Source: Agromyces fucosus
GTDB taxonomy: Bacteria > Actinomycetota > Actinomycetes > Actinomycetales > Microbacteriaceae
Assembly: GCF_004134865.1 (NCBI RefSeq)
Contig: NZ_SDPO01000002.1
Location: forward strand, 558,001-622,000
Direction: 5' to 3'
DNA: 64,000 bases
Of this stretch, positions 42,397 to 51,164 are shown piece by piece. Position numbers and translations under genes: made by a program. The notes beneath the pieces were generated by a model. It was not told the DNA's origin, did no database searches, and worked only from the letters and a program-made list of their open reading frames with translations. The stretch's first letter is position 1; each line of letters begins with the position of its first letter.

Positions 42397-43062
42397 ATGC
42401 TGCAGGCGATAGGGCACATCCTTCCGATCGCGCTCGCGGTCGCGATCAGTTCGGTGCCGATCATGGCGACGATCGTGATCCTGCTCTCGCCGAAGCGCGA
42501 GTCGGCCGCCCCGTTCCTCGTCGGCTGGGTGCTCGGCATGGTGCTGCTGGTCGTCATCTGCACCCTCTCGACGCAAGCCGTCCCGACGCCCCGGTCGGCG
42601 CGACAGCCCGACGTGGCGGTCGGCGTGGGCGAGATGATCGTCGGCGCAGGACTCATCGTCATCGCGATCGTCTCCTGGCGTCGTGCCCGCCGGAATCCCG
42701 TCGAGGGCATGCCGGCGTGGCTCGGCAAGGTGGAGTCGATCGGCCCGTGGAGCGCCTTCGGGCTCGGGGTGGCCCTGAACATCCGCCCCAAGGAGATCCT
42801 GCTGGCCATCGCAGCCGGCCTGGCCGTGCGCGGCGCGGGGCTCTCGGGATCCGACGCGGCGATCGTGATCGCCGTCTACACGATCATCGGCGCGTCGACC
42901 GTGGCGGTGCCCGTCGTCGCGACGCTCATCGATGCGAAGGGCATGCAGCCGAAGCTGCTGCGGATGAAGGAATGGCTGACCCGCAACAGCCGCGTGGTGA
43001 CGTCGCTCATCCTGCTGATGGTCGGCGTGTTCATCATCGGAACCGGCATCGGGCGGTTGTGA
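42397..43062 (+). CDS. GAP-family (LysE-superfamily) membrane protein
   Basis: A 221-residue protein with six hydrophobic segments. It opens LPIALAVAISSVPIMATIVILLSPKRESAAPFLVGWVLGM, a pattern of the GAP/Sap family within the LysE superfamily, and has LGVALNIRPKEILLAIAAGLA in the second half. Related mycobacterial Gap proteins help move glycopeptidolipids to the cell surface, but here the substrate is unknown. GGGGG lies before the ATG at 42397. The convergent AraC gene ends 22 bases away. Confidence 0.85.
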   Translation: MLQAIGHILPIALAVAISSVPIMATIVILLSPKRESAAPFLVGWVLGMVLLVVICTLSTQAVPTPRSARQPDVAVGVGEMIVGAGLIVIAIVSWRRARRNPVEGMPAWLGKVESIGPWSAFGLGVALNIRPKEILLAIAAGLAVRGAGLSGSDAAIVIAVYTIIGASTVAVPVVATLIDAKGMQPKLLRMKEWLTRNSRVVTSLILLMVGVFIIGTGIGRL

Positions 43063-43084
43063 CGCGCCCGGCCCCTCATCGGCA

Positions 43085-43924
43085 TCAGCGGTCGGGCGGG
43101 CGCCTCGCGTGCTGGGCGCGGAACTCCGTGGGCGGAGCCCCCGCCTTGCGCGCGAACAGCCGCGAGAAGAACGCCGGGTCGTCGTACCCCACGGCGGCAC
43201 CGATGGCGTTCACCGGCAGCTCGGTGCTCGCGAGCAGGAACTGGGCGCGCTCGATGCGCGTCGTGACGATGAACTCGTGCGGCGAGCGTCCGGTGGCCTC
43301 CTGCACGAGCGCGCGGAGCCTGCCCGGCGAGAGGCCGAGGCGCCGGGCGCGCTCGGCGACGTCGAGGTGATCGGCGGCGGTCTCGCGCAGGGCGGCGACC
43401 ACGCGGTCGGCCGCGCGATCCGCTCCCTCCTCCTGGATCTCGGCGTCGGCGGCCAGCCCGATGAGCTGCAGGCAGAGGGCCGACGCGGTGGCGCGCGCCG
43501 AGCCGCGAGGCGACTCGAGCACGGCGTTCAGCTCGGCGAAGAGCTCGGGCACGCGTTCGGGCATGCGTCGCAGCGGCGCCACGGGGCGCCGGGCGTCGAA
43601 CGCCCCGAGCTCCACGAGCGCGCGCACCGTGACCCCGTCGAACAGCAGCCAGTGCTCGGTCCAGCCGTCTCGGGCGGGGCCGTAGCCGTGCAACCGACCG
43701 GGCGGCACGCGGATGACGGCGGGTCCGCGCACCGCGACGCGGCCGACCCGGTGATCGTGGTACTCGCCGTCACCGCTGCTGACGAACACGAGGGCGTGGC
43801 TGTCGAGACGGCGGCCCGAGAACCCCGTTCGCGCGTCGGACTGCTCGCCGGCGCCGAGGCAGTCGAGGCCGTGGTCTCGCAGCAGCGGCGTCGGGGCGGC
43901 GTATCGCGCCCAGCTCGTCACCAT
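43085..43924 (-). CDS. AraC-family transcriptional regulator
   Basis: A 279-residue regulator. The N-terminal cupin-like sensor domain (about 1-150; VFVSSGDGEYHDHRVGRVAV, VIRVPPGRLHGYGP) resembles AraC-type sugar sensors. The C-terminal double helix-turn-helix lies at about 185-275 (ERARRLGLSPGRLRALVQEATGRSPHEFI, then AIGAAVGYDDPAFFSRLFARKAGAPP). It is divergent from the PhyH-type dioxygenase across 74 bases and is probably its activator. The ATG at 43924 is preferred over a TTG 18 bases upstream. Confidence 0.9.
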   Translation of the reverse strand: MVTSWARYAAPTPLLRDHGLDCLGAGEQSDARTGFSGRRLDSHALVFVSSGDGEYHDHRVGRVAVRGPAVIRVPPGRLHGYGPARDGWTEHWLLFDGVTVRALVELGAFDARRPVAPLRRMPERVPELFAELNAVLESPRGSARATASALCLQLIGLAADAEIQEEGADRAADRVVAALRETAADHLDVAERARRLGLSPGRLRALVQEATGRSPHEFIVTTRIERAQFLLASTELPVNAIGAAVGYDDPAFFSRLFARKAGAPPTEFRAQHARRPPDR

Positions 43925-43998
43925 GTCGCCACGATAGTCCAAGGGCTCTTTCCACCGGATCCATGGAGGTCCGGAATCGACTCGCCGAGGATGATTCC

Positions 43999-44850
43999 AT
44001 GCTCACCTCGAACGGCTACGTGCTCGACGACTCCCCCTCCCGCCTGGCACGGCTCGAGCCGACGCCCATGGAGGAACGGGACGACCGCGACGCGCTCTGG
44101 GCTCGACTGCGTCGCGACGGCTACCTGTACCTGACCGGCCATCTCGACCCGGCAGAGGTGCTCGACTTCCGCCGCTACTACTTCCAGTCGCTCACCCCGA
44201 CCGGACTCGTCGCCGAGGGCAGCGACCCGGTCGAGGGCATCGCGGCCGACGGCGACCTCGACCGCGGCTCCTACCGCCGCATCCTCTTCGACGACGTGGT
44301 GCCCGGCGCCGAGTACCAGGCGCTCTGCGCCGCGCCTCGCGTCGCCGACTGGTTCGCCTGGCTCCTCGAAGACGAGGTGCACCTGCACAAGCGCAAGATC
44401 ATCAGGCACACGAAGCCAGGCGAGCGAGGCATCGGAACCGCGACGCAGGCGCACTACGACCTCGTCTACCTGCGGGAGGGCAGCGACCGGGTGCTGTCGA
44501 TGTGGATCCCGCTCGGCGACATCCCCCTCGAGCGCGGCGGCCTCGCCTACCTCGAAGGCAGCCACCACCGGGTGATGGCGCAGGAGGCCGCCGGCACGCT
44601 GCGCCGCCCGGCCGCGTCGATGACGGCCGACCTGCCCGGCCTCGCCGACGAGTACGACTCGCGATGGCTCGTCACCGACTATACGGCCGGCGACGTCATG
44701 GTGCACTCGGCGCACATCGTGCACGCGGGCCTCGACAACGTGGATGCCGGCGGCCGGATGCGGCTCTCGACCGACATCCGCTACCAGCGGGCCACCGAGC
44801 CGATCGACTGGCGCTGGCAGGAGCACTGGCACGACCAGGACGGACTCTGA
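43999..44850 (+). CDS. Phytanoyl-CoA dioxygenase family (PhyH) protein
   Basis: A 283-residue Fe(II)/2-oxoglutarate-dependent oxygenase. The HxD half of the iron triad is in TQAHYDLVYL (about 150), the distal His in VHSAHIVHAGLDN near 245, and the 2-oxoglutarate-binding Arg follows in MRLSTDIRYQ. PhyH-family enzymes hydroxylate varied small molecules, so the substrate is unknown. GAGGATG precedes ATG 43999. The 43963 ATG has no convincing binding site. The AraC gene upstream probably regulates it, and a beta-propeller gene follows convergently. Confidence 0.88.
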   Translation: MLTSNGYVLDDSPSRLARLEPTPMEERDDRDALWARLRRDGYLYLTGHLDPAEVLDFRRYYFQSLTPTGLVAEGSDPVEGIAADGDLDRGSYRRILFDDVVPGAEYQALCAAPRVADWFAWLLEDEVHLHKRKIIRHTKPGERGIGTATQAHYDLVYLREGSDRVLSMWIPLGDIPLERGGLAYLEGSHHRVMAQEAAGTLRRPAASMTADLPGLADEYDSRWLVTDYTAGDVMVHSAHIVHAGLDNVDAGGRMRLSTDIRYQRATEPIDWRWQEHWHDQDGL

Positions 44851-44865
44851 ACGCGTCGCCTGGCG

Positions 44866-45837
44866 CTAGGCGGGGAGCTGCGGCACCAGGCGGGTGACCC
44901 GGCCGCCGATGAGCCACTCCGTCACGATGATGTCGCCCTCGCCTGTGACCGCGATGCCGTGGGGCGCGCGGAAGACGCCGACCGAGCGGGGTCGCTCGAT
45001 CGCGCCGTCGCGCAGCACGTTCGGCCAGGCCTCCGGGGTGCGGCGGAGCGGGGTGCCGATGCTGCCGATCGCCTCGTCGTCGGGCCCGAAGGCGACGATC
45101 CGTCCGTCGAGCTCGGTGACGAGCAACCGGTCGCCGTCGAGGGCGAATCCCGACGGGCTCGTGAGCGCCGATCGTCCGAACTCGCCGAGGAACTCCCCCT
45201 CGAGGGTGAGCCGGACGATGCGCTGGTTCGCGCGGTCGGCGACGAGCAGGGTCGGGGTCGTCGAGCGCGAGTCCACGATGATCGCGTGAGGTTGGCGGAA
45301 CCGCTTCCCGGTCTCCTCGCCATCGGTCTTCCAGAGCAGCGTGCCGTCGACGTCGAACGCGTACACGATGCTGTCGCCGTACCCGTCGGCGACCCAGACC
45401 CGGTCGTCGAGAGTGCCGAAGTCCGACAGTGCGACGTCGCACGGACGCCAGGTCTCGGACCCGAACAGCTCGGCGGTGACCACGCCGTCGGCGCGCAGGC
45501 GCAGCACCCGCCCGCGCAGCCGTTCGCCCTCGTACGTGCCCTCTGCCGTGCGCTCGGCCTTGTGCCCGGGATCGGCGGCCCAGGTCTCGCCGTGGTGATC
45601 GACCGCGAGGCCGTGCAGCTCGGTGCCGGGGAACGGCACGCGTTCGACCGTCTCGCCGCGGAGGATCACGAGATGGCGAGCCGAGGCATCCGCTGTGTGG
45701 ATCGCGCCGTCGGGCGCGATGGCGACGCCGTGATGCGCCCAGGCCGTCTCGCCGGGCTCATCGATGATGACGGGCTCCTGGCGGTACTCGGTGCGGTCGA
45801 AGACGGTCTGGACGCCGAGGGCGGGAGATGGGGTCAT
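44866..45837 (-). CDS. NHL-repeat beta-propeller protein
   Basis: A 323-residue protein with repeated blades of the NHL type: HGVAIAPDGAIHTADASARHLVIL, FGTLDDRVWVADGYGDSIVYAFD, HAIIVDSRSTTPTLLVADRANQRIVRL, SGFALDGDRLLVTELDGRIVAF, and HGIAVTGEGDIIVTEWLIGGRV. Six blades can be counted roughly. No signal peptide is present. Relatives include peptidyl-alpha-hydroxyglycine lyases and sugar-lactonase-like enzymes. The sequence alone does not show catalysis. The start at 45837 follows AGGGTGAG. It is convergent with the dioxygenase. Confidence 0.82.
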   Translation of the reverse strand: MTPSPALGVQTVFDRTEYRQEPVIIDEPGETAWAHHGVAIAPDGAIHTADASARHLVILRGETVERVPFPGTELHGLAVDHHGETWAADPGHKAERTAEGTYEGERLRGRVLRLRADGVVTAELFGSETWRPCDVALSDFGTLDDRVWVADGYGDSIVYAFDVDGTLLWKTDGEETGKRFRQPHAIIVDSRSTTPTLLVADRANQRIVRLTLEGEFLGEFGRSALTSPSGFALDGDRLLVTELDGRIVAFGPDDEAIGSIGTPLRRTPEAWPNVLRDGAIERPRSVGVFRAPHGIAVTGEGDIIVTEWLIGGRVTRLVPQLPA

Positions 45838-45926
45838 GGTCTCACCCTGCGGCACCCGTCCGAGAAGCTCCATGGACTCGGTAGCGCGCCCGCTTGGACT
45901 TTCGCACGACGCCGCCGGTCCGGGCA

Positions 45927-45966
45927 CACGAATGGCCCCGCGGTGAGGAACGCGAGGCCATTCGTG
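45927..45966. terminator. Hairpin upstream of the beta-propeller gene
   Basis: CACGAATGGCC (45927-45937) pairs perfectly with GGCCATTCGTG (45956-45966), with an inner CGCG/CGCG pair. It stands 90 bases upstream of the propeller ATG and just beyond the stronger terminator of the GH101 gene. It is read as a second terminator in tandem. Confidence 0.55.
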
Positions 45967-45968
45967 CC

Positions 45969-45998
45969 GTGCCGGGGCGGCCCCCACCGCCCCGGCAC
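45969..45998 (-). terminator. Terminator of the GH101 gene
   Basis: A perfect 12-base stem (GTGCCGGGGCGG at 45969-45980, CCGCCCCGGCAC at 45987-45998) with a 6-base loop (CCCCCA), eight bases beyond the GH101 stop. It is GC-rich and without a T-tract. Confidence 0.75.
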
Positions 45999-46005
45999 CG
46001 GTCGA

Positions 46006-49000
46006 TCAGTCGGTGCCGAAGAACTCCAGCTCCGCGATCGAGGCGAACGGCTGGCCGTTGTGCGAACTCGTCGCGACGACCTTGACGAAGCCGGCCGTCG
46101 CCGGCGTCGCGAACATCACCGTCTGCGCTGCGGTGCCCGCGCCGAGCTCACCGGTTGCGACCGGCGAACCCCAGTCCGTGCCGTCGGCGCTCACGTACAC
46201 CTCGTATCCCTTGATGCGGCCGTTGGGCTCGGTGCCCGGTCGCTGCTGGATCGAGATGCCGCGCAGCTCGTGCGAGCCGCCGAGGTCGACGGCCACGTGG
46301 TGCGGATACGCCGGCGAAGCGTTCAGCCATTCGCTGTGCCAGCAGCTCGCGGCGTCGCCGTCGAGCACGTTCGTCGCGGCGCCGTCCTCTCCCTCGGTCT
46401 CCTCGGAGTCGACGTCGGAGATCGACATGGCGTCCTTCGGCAACGGTGTCGGTGCCGCCTCACGGGTGCCCCAGACGTTGATCTCGTTCGCGCCGGCGAA
46501 GGCCGCGCCGTTGATCGCGTTGAGGCCGACGAGCTTCACGAAGCGTGCGTTCGCCGCCGGGAACGACAGGTGCTGCACCTCCGTCGCGCTCGCGAACTCA
46601 CCCGTCTTCACGGGCGTGCCCCAGTTCGTGCCGTCGGTGCTCAGGTAGAGCTCGTACTTCTTGATCGAACCGTTGCCCCTCCGAACCTGGTAGTCGAACC
46701 CGTCGACGGCGTACGTGTCGCCGAGGTCGAGCGCGATCCAGTGGGGGTAGGGCGTGTCGGGGTTCACCTGCGACCAGGCCGAGTGCCACATCGTGGCCGC
46801 GTTGCCGTCGATCGCGGCGCGCGCACTGCCGTCACCGGTGCCCGGCTCGGCATCGCTCACGCCCGCGATCGACAGTCGCGACTGCGGGATCAGCCCCGGC
46901 GGCAGGGTCGCCACCGAGACGGATGCCTCGACCGCGCGCGTTCCGCCGCCGACGCCGTAGCTCGTGGCCGCCGAGACCTCGTAGCTGCCCTGAGCGATGT
47001 CGGCCGGTGCCGACACTCGCCACGTGGTCTTCACCGTGGCGCCGGGCGCGACCGACGCGAATGCCGCGGCGCCCGACGGCTCGGCCGTCCAGCCCTCGGG
47101 TACCGCGAGCGTGGTCGTGACCTCGGTCGCCGCCTCCGCCTCGTGGTTCGTGAAGCTCGTGGTGAAGGCGTTCGCCTCGCCCGGCACGATGCCGCTGGCC
47201 GGTGCCGCGAGCGTGAGCCGCGCGCAGGCGCCCGGCTCTTCGCTCTCGCCGAGGTCGACGATGCGGAGGTCGTCGAGGATCAGGTCGGCGCCCGTGCTGC
47301 CGACCGCGTTGCGGCGCAGGCCGACGAAGGTGTCGCCGCACGCCGGTGCGTCGAACTCGTGCACGAACTCGGTGGTCTCGTGCACGGCTCCGAACTCCGT
47401 GGCCGTGAGGTCCGTCGGCGTCGAGGCGCCGTCCGCCATCTGGTCGATGCCGGTCACGAACGAGTAGGCGCCCGCGACTCCGCTCTGGTAGTCGAACGAG
47501 ACCCGATAGCGATGTCCGGCCTCGACCGGCACGGTGTACTCGGACGTGCGGTACACGAGACCGCGGTTCTCCTCGTGCGCCATGAGCGAGTAGTCGCCCG
47601 AGAGCACCATGTCGAACTTGCGTCCTCTCCAGCCCTGCTGGGTGTAGGGCTCGTTGCGCTTCGCGATGTGCGTACGCGGGTCGGTGGCACCGCCGGAGTC
47701 GCCCTTGAAGAACGGTCCCCAGCCCTGGTCGACCCGCTCGAAGTCCTCGTCGATCAGCACGTCGTCGCCGATCGTCGGGTCGTCGGTGGCGACCACCCGC
47801 ACGTTGTCGATGTGCACCGCGGCGTCGCCGTCGCCCGCGGCGATCGTGAGGGTCGGGAGGGTCTCGTCCGTCACGGTGAGGAAGGTTCGCAGGCGCTGCA
47901 GGTTGGTGCCGTGCCAACTGTCGGAGCCGACGAGGTTGGCCGCACCCGAGCTGTCGACCGTGATCGAGGCATCCTCTCCGTCGTCGTCGCGCACGTCGAC
48001 CGAGAGCGTCGTCTCGCGTGTCTGGCCCGCCGCGATGCCGACGTCCGCCGAGACCGCGTAGGTGCCGGGCTTCAGCAGGTCGAGGCGCTGGCTGATCGAG
48101 GCCTCACCCGCCCCGAGCAGCGCGGAGCGCCGTCCGAGCTCGTCGCTCACCGCGGTCGCGGCTCCGGTCGGGTTCCACGCGTCCAGGTCGCCCGCGTTGA
48201 AGCCGGGGTCGTCGACGGTCGTCCCCTGGCCGAACGAGACCTTCGTCGGCAACGCCTGGGCGGCCGTCGCCTCCTCGCCGGCGGCCAGCAGGTACGGCTG
48301 ACCCGCCACGGCGTCGATCGTCACGGTGCCGTCGACGACCGGCACGTCGGCGAGCTTCTCGCGGCCCGTGTCGCTGAGCTCGAACAGCTGCAGCGACTCG
48401 AGCCCGGCGAACTCATCGGTCAGGGTCCACGTGGTCGCTCCGCCGGCGGGGTTGTAGTGGTAGAGCTTGTCGGCCACCTCATCGGCGGTCGACGACCAGG
48501 GCAGCAGGTAGGTGCCACCGCGCAGCACCTCGGCGCCGTCCACGGTGATCGAGCGATCGGCGGCGGTGGTCCCCGTGACGCTCACGCCGTCCTCGAGGTC
48601 GATGCGCTCGGGCGTCCAGCGCATGATCTCGTGGTGCTGCAGGAACTTCGTCGGCACGTTCGCGACCCACACGTTCTCGAGGAACGCGGTGAAGTCGTTC
48701 TGATTCGTCCAGCCCTCGAACTCGACGATGTGGCTCGTGCCCAACTTCGGGTCGGGGTTCCACACATCGGCTTTCGTGTTGTTGACGAACCGCAGGATCT
48801 GCGAGTTCACGCCCTTGTTGGTCGCGCCGCCGTAGTTCTCGTCGTTCGCCCAGTGCGACCACGTGTTGTTCTCGGACAGCTTGTCGGCCCACTCGGAGCC
48901 GACCCGGAACCCGTGCTTCACGAGCGAGTCCTGGATCTTCTGCGCGAGCCATCCGTGCTGGTAGTACACGTCGACGTAGGCGAAGTCGAGGTTGTCGTCG

Positions 49001-50370
49001 GTCGCGTCGGCGAGCTGCCCGATGCGCTTGTCGAGGTCACCCGAGACGATGTCGTGGCGCTGGTCCATGTAGTACGACTGGTCGAGCCAGTTCCACCCGT
49101 TCGACGTCGTGGCGACCTCGTCGCTCATCGAGTTCGCCTCGGGATAGATCTCGGTCGCGTTGATGTGCACGCCGAACGAGGCGTTCCACTTCGCGCCTTC
49201 CTTCGCGAGCCGGTTCAGGTCGTTCAGTCCGCCCGCCCGCTCGTTGAAGTTGTCGCCGTAGTCGGTGTTGGCCGAGTCGTGTCCCTCGCTCGTGAAGCCC
49301 TTGAGCATGGCGACCTGGCCGAGGCCGTCGGTCGCGAGCGCGATGCGCTTCACGTCGTCGAGGGTGCGCAGGAACGGATGCGTCGCCTGCGACGCGAAGT
49401 TGAACGGGATGTGGGTGATCACGTTCTCGGGAGTCTGGCCGCCCTTGAACGGGGCGACGCGGATGCCGCGCATCGCGATCGCGCCGTCCTGCCAGTCGAC
49501 CACGTCGTCGTCGTTGGCGTCGGGAGTGATCGCGACCTTGACCCACGGCAGCTCCTCCGCGACATCCGACCCCTGTGCACGGTAGAGCCACGGGCCGCTC
49601 GCGACGCCCACCTCGACGCCGCCGTCACCGTCGGCGACGGCCTGGCGCCAGAAGTTGCCTGCATCCTTGCTGCTCGGTCCCGACGAGGTGTCGTAGAGCG
49701 CGTTCGTCGCGAACGCCGCGGCGAGCTCGCCCGTGTTCGCGATGATCGCCGTCGAACCCTTCGGGGCGGCGTCGATCGGGGTGTCGACCGTGACGGGGAG
49801 GAACGCATCGCCCGAGACGCCGCGGTCGACCGAGAGGTTCGCCGCAGCGACGGCCGCGCCGGGCTCGTCGGAGGAGACGGTGACCAGGCGGTGATCGGGA
49901 ATCTGCAGACTCTTCACCACTCCCTGGGGGTCGACGATCTTCGTCACCTTGATCGTCACGACACGGTGCGAGACCGAGAGACGCACGGCGATCGAGACGC
50001 CCGGAAGCGCGGTCGGCTTGAGCACGTAGTCGACCGCTGCGCGGCCGCTCGGCTTCGACACCACGCCCACGGGCTGGGCCTCGCCGTTGATGGTGATCGT
50101 CGTGATCGTCGTGTCGTTGCCGTGCAGGACGGCACCGGACTCACGATCGGTGTACGTGACGACCTGAGGGAACCCGGCGTCGGCCGCGACGGTCAACTCC
50201 TCGCTCCGAAGGTTGAGCGCTGCGCCGGCCGTGGAGGCGGCGAACGGTTGGATGGCCAGGTCCGGGGCGGCCGTCGCCGGCGCGGCCGCGAACGGCACGA
50301 GTGCGCCGCTGACGATCGCGCAGCCGAGGCCGAGCCGCCAGAGGCGGCCCGCTGGGCGAGGTGAAGGCAT
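46006..50370 (-). CDS. Secreted GH101 endo-alpha-N-acetylgalactosaminidase
   Basis: A 1454-residue secreted enzyme that releases the core-1 disaccharide (Gal-beta-1,3-GalNAc) from mucin-type O-glycans. A signal peptide (about 1-35) ends ATAA-PD. A beta domain is followed by the catalytic barrel, with the probable nucleophile Asp467 in DFAYVDVYYQHGW and the acid/base Glu493 in GSEWADKLSE, by analogy with family motifs. Residues 620-960 hold beta-sandwich and carbohydrate-binding folds. Two F5/8-type galactose-binding domains occupy the last 300 residues (ARAAIDGNAATMWHS and NVLDGDAASCWHSEW). No LPXTG anchor is present, so it is released. ATG 50370 has GGAGACGAAG before it. A LacI-like site lies upstream. 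No sugar transporter is adjacent. Confidence 0.93.
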   Translation of the reverse strand: MPSPRPAGRLWRLGLGCAIVSGALVPFAAAPATAAPDLAIQPFAASTAGAALNLRSEELTVAADAGFPQVVTYTDRESGAVLHGNDTTITTITINGEAQPVGVVSKPSGRAAVDYVLKPTALPGVSIAVRLSVSHRVVTIKVTKIVDPQGVVKSLQIPDHRLVTVSSDEPGAAVAAANLSVDRGVSGDAFLPVTVDTPIDAAPKGSTAIIANTGELAAAFATNALYDTSSGPSSKDAGNFWRQAVADGDGGVEVGVASGPWLYRAQGSDVAEELPWVKVAITPDANDDDVVDWQDGAIAMRGIRVAPFKGGQTPENVITHIPFNFASQATHPFLRTLDDVKRIALATDGLGQVAMLKGFTSEGHDSANTDYGDNFNERAGGLNDLNRLAKEGAKWNASFGVHINATEIYPEANSMSDEVATTSNGWNWLDQSYYMDQRHDIVSGDLDKRIGQLADATDDNLDFAYVDVYYQHGWLAQKIQDSLVKHGFRVGSEWADKLSENNTWSHWANDENYGGATNKGVNSQILRFVNNTKADVWNPDPKLGTSHIVEFEGWTNQNDFTAFLENVWVANVPTKFLQHHEIMRWTPERIDLEDGVSVTGTTAADRSITVDGAEVLRGGTYLLPWSSTADEVADKLYHYNPAGGATTWTLTDEFAGLESLQLFELSDTGREKLADVPVVDGTVTIDAVAGQPYLLAAGEEATAAQALPTKVSFGQGTTVDDPGFNAGDLDAWNPTGAATAVSDELGRRSALLGAGEASISQRLDLLKPGTYAVSADVGIAAGQTRETTLSVDVRDDDGEDASITVDSSGAANLVGSDSWHGTNLQRLRTFLTVTDETLPTLTIAAGDGDAAVHIDNVRVVATDDPTIGDDVLIDEDFERVDQGWGPFFKGDSGGATDPRTHIAKRNEPYTQQGWRGRKFDMVLSGDYSLMAHEENRGLVYRTSEYTVPVEAGHRYRVSFDYQSGVAGAYSFVTGIDQMADGASTPTDLTATEFGAVHETTEFVHEFDAPACGDTFVGLRRNAVGSTGADLILDDLRIVDLGESEEPGACARLTLAAPASGIVPGEANAFTTSFTNHEAEAATEVTTTLAVPEGWTAEPSGAAAFASVAPGATVKTTWRVSAPADIAQGSYEVSAATSYGVGGGTRAVEASVSVATLPPGLIPQSRLSIAGVSDAEPGTGDGSARAAIDGNAATMWHSAWSQVNPDTPYPHWIALDLGDTYAVDGFDYQVRRGNGSIKKYELYLSTDGTNWGTPVKTGEFASATEVQHLSFPAANARFVKLVGLNAINGAAFAGANEINVWGTREAAPTPLPKDAMSISDVDSEETEGEDGAATNVLDGDAASCWHSEWLNASPAYPHHVAVDLGGSHELRGISIQQRPGTEPNGRIKGYEVYVSADGTDWGSPVATGELGAGTAAQTVMFATPATAGFVKVVATSSHNGQPFASIAELEFFGTD

Positions 50371-50750
50371 CTTCGTCTCCAATTTCCTGCGTCACCGGGG
50401 GCAACGCATCCGTCGACCCGCACCGTCGGTGCGATCGGATCCAGTCCCGGCGCAGCCTCGAACGGGGCTCCGTGGGGGTGGTCCGATCGTGCCACAATTT
50501 GTTACCGATACCAAGGACTATTTCCGCACGAACGCTGGATTCTCGACGAGATCGGGTCGCATGCTTGTTCTCGGTAGCATCGATGCTCCCGCCCAAGGCG
50601 GTCGCCCGAGACCGTGAGCGGTCGCCGTTCTGCGGGGTCGACGACGTAGCACTGGCATGACCAGGACGGGCTCTGACTCCAGCCGGCAGGCGCGCCAAAG
50701 GTCCTGTCAAGCCGCTGACCGCATGAATCGCATCGGCGTAGCATCCCGGC
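50371..50750. promoter_or_regulatory. 380-base divergent promoter region of GH101 gene
   Basis: No credible gene was seen; short overlapping ORFs here read as unrelated low-quality sequence. It holds a LacI-like operator at 50499-50514 and AT-rich patches (TTGTTACCG, CTATTTCCG) that probably form the GH101 promoter on the minus strand. On the plus strand it leads into the acidic 99-residue protein. Confidence 0.55.
50499..50514 (-). promoter_or_regulatory. LacI-type operator for the GH101 gene
   Basis: TTGTTACCGATACCAA is an imperfect 16-base dyad with a central CG (6 of 8 positions per half symmetric), the signature of LacI/GalR-family sites. It lies about 130 bases before the start. No LacI gene is in the window. 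Confidence 0.55.
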
Positions 50751-51050
50751 ATGCGAGTCAATGATGAGAACCGAGCGCCCGGGAATCCGGAAGTCGCGAA
50801 GTCCGAGCCCGCACCACTGAACGACACCCAGCAGATACGGAAGGATGTCGCCTACAGCCCGTCGAGCGAGGCCGAGACGGCAGCGAAGCAGGACGGCGTC
50901 GACCCGGAGGACCTCGACGACGGCATCGATCCCGACGACGTGCGCGCTGTTCCGGGAACGGGCGGGCCCGACGATACGGGCGACGTCGACGTCGACCCCG
51001 ATGATCTGAACCTTCCGTCCCGAGAACCGGGTAGCCGCGGGCCGAACTGA
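50751..51050 (+). CDS. Acidic 99-residue protein, hypothetical
   Basis: A 99-residue, strongly acidic protein with no hydrophobic segment. It is rich in Asp, Glu, Pro and Gly, with a repeated DPDD motif (DPEDLDDGIDPDDV and DVDVDPDDLN), and is probably disordered. The composition resembles small stress or chaperone-like acidic proteins, but no family was recognised. The binding site before the ATG is weak. A bidirectional hairpin follows the stop. Confidence 0.6.
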   Translation: MRVNDENRAPGNPEVAKSEPAPLNDTQQIRKDVAYSPSSEAETAAKQDGVDPEDLDDGIDPDDVRAVPGTGGPDDTGDVDVDPDDLNLPSREPGSRGPN

Positions 51051-51089
51051 GGGGAGGCTGCTAGCCGAAGCGGAGAAAGGAGGTCCCCA

Positions 51090-51129
51090 GCCCCACCCGT
51101 CGAGCAGGCGATGAACGGGCGGGTGGGGC
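51090..51129. terminator. Bidirectional hairpin terminator
   Basis: GCCCCACCCG (51090-51099) pairs perfectly with CGGGTGGGGC (51120-51129) across a 20-base loop. It lies between the convergent ends of the acidic-protein gene (51050) and the esterase gene (51165). Confidence 0.65.
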
Positions 51130-51164
51130 GGAGTCAGAGGCGAAGCGATGTCGAGCGCGAAGGC

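Noticed and set aside
46006-50370. Very long open frame on the opposite (plus) strand, over 5 kb
   Set aside because: It is the mirror of GH101 and of its neighbours. High GC keeps opposite frames open, and its translation is Arg/Gly/Asp-rich without domains.
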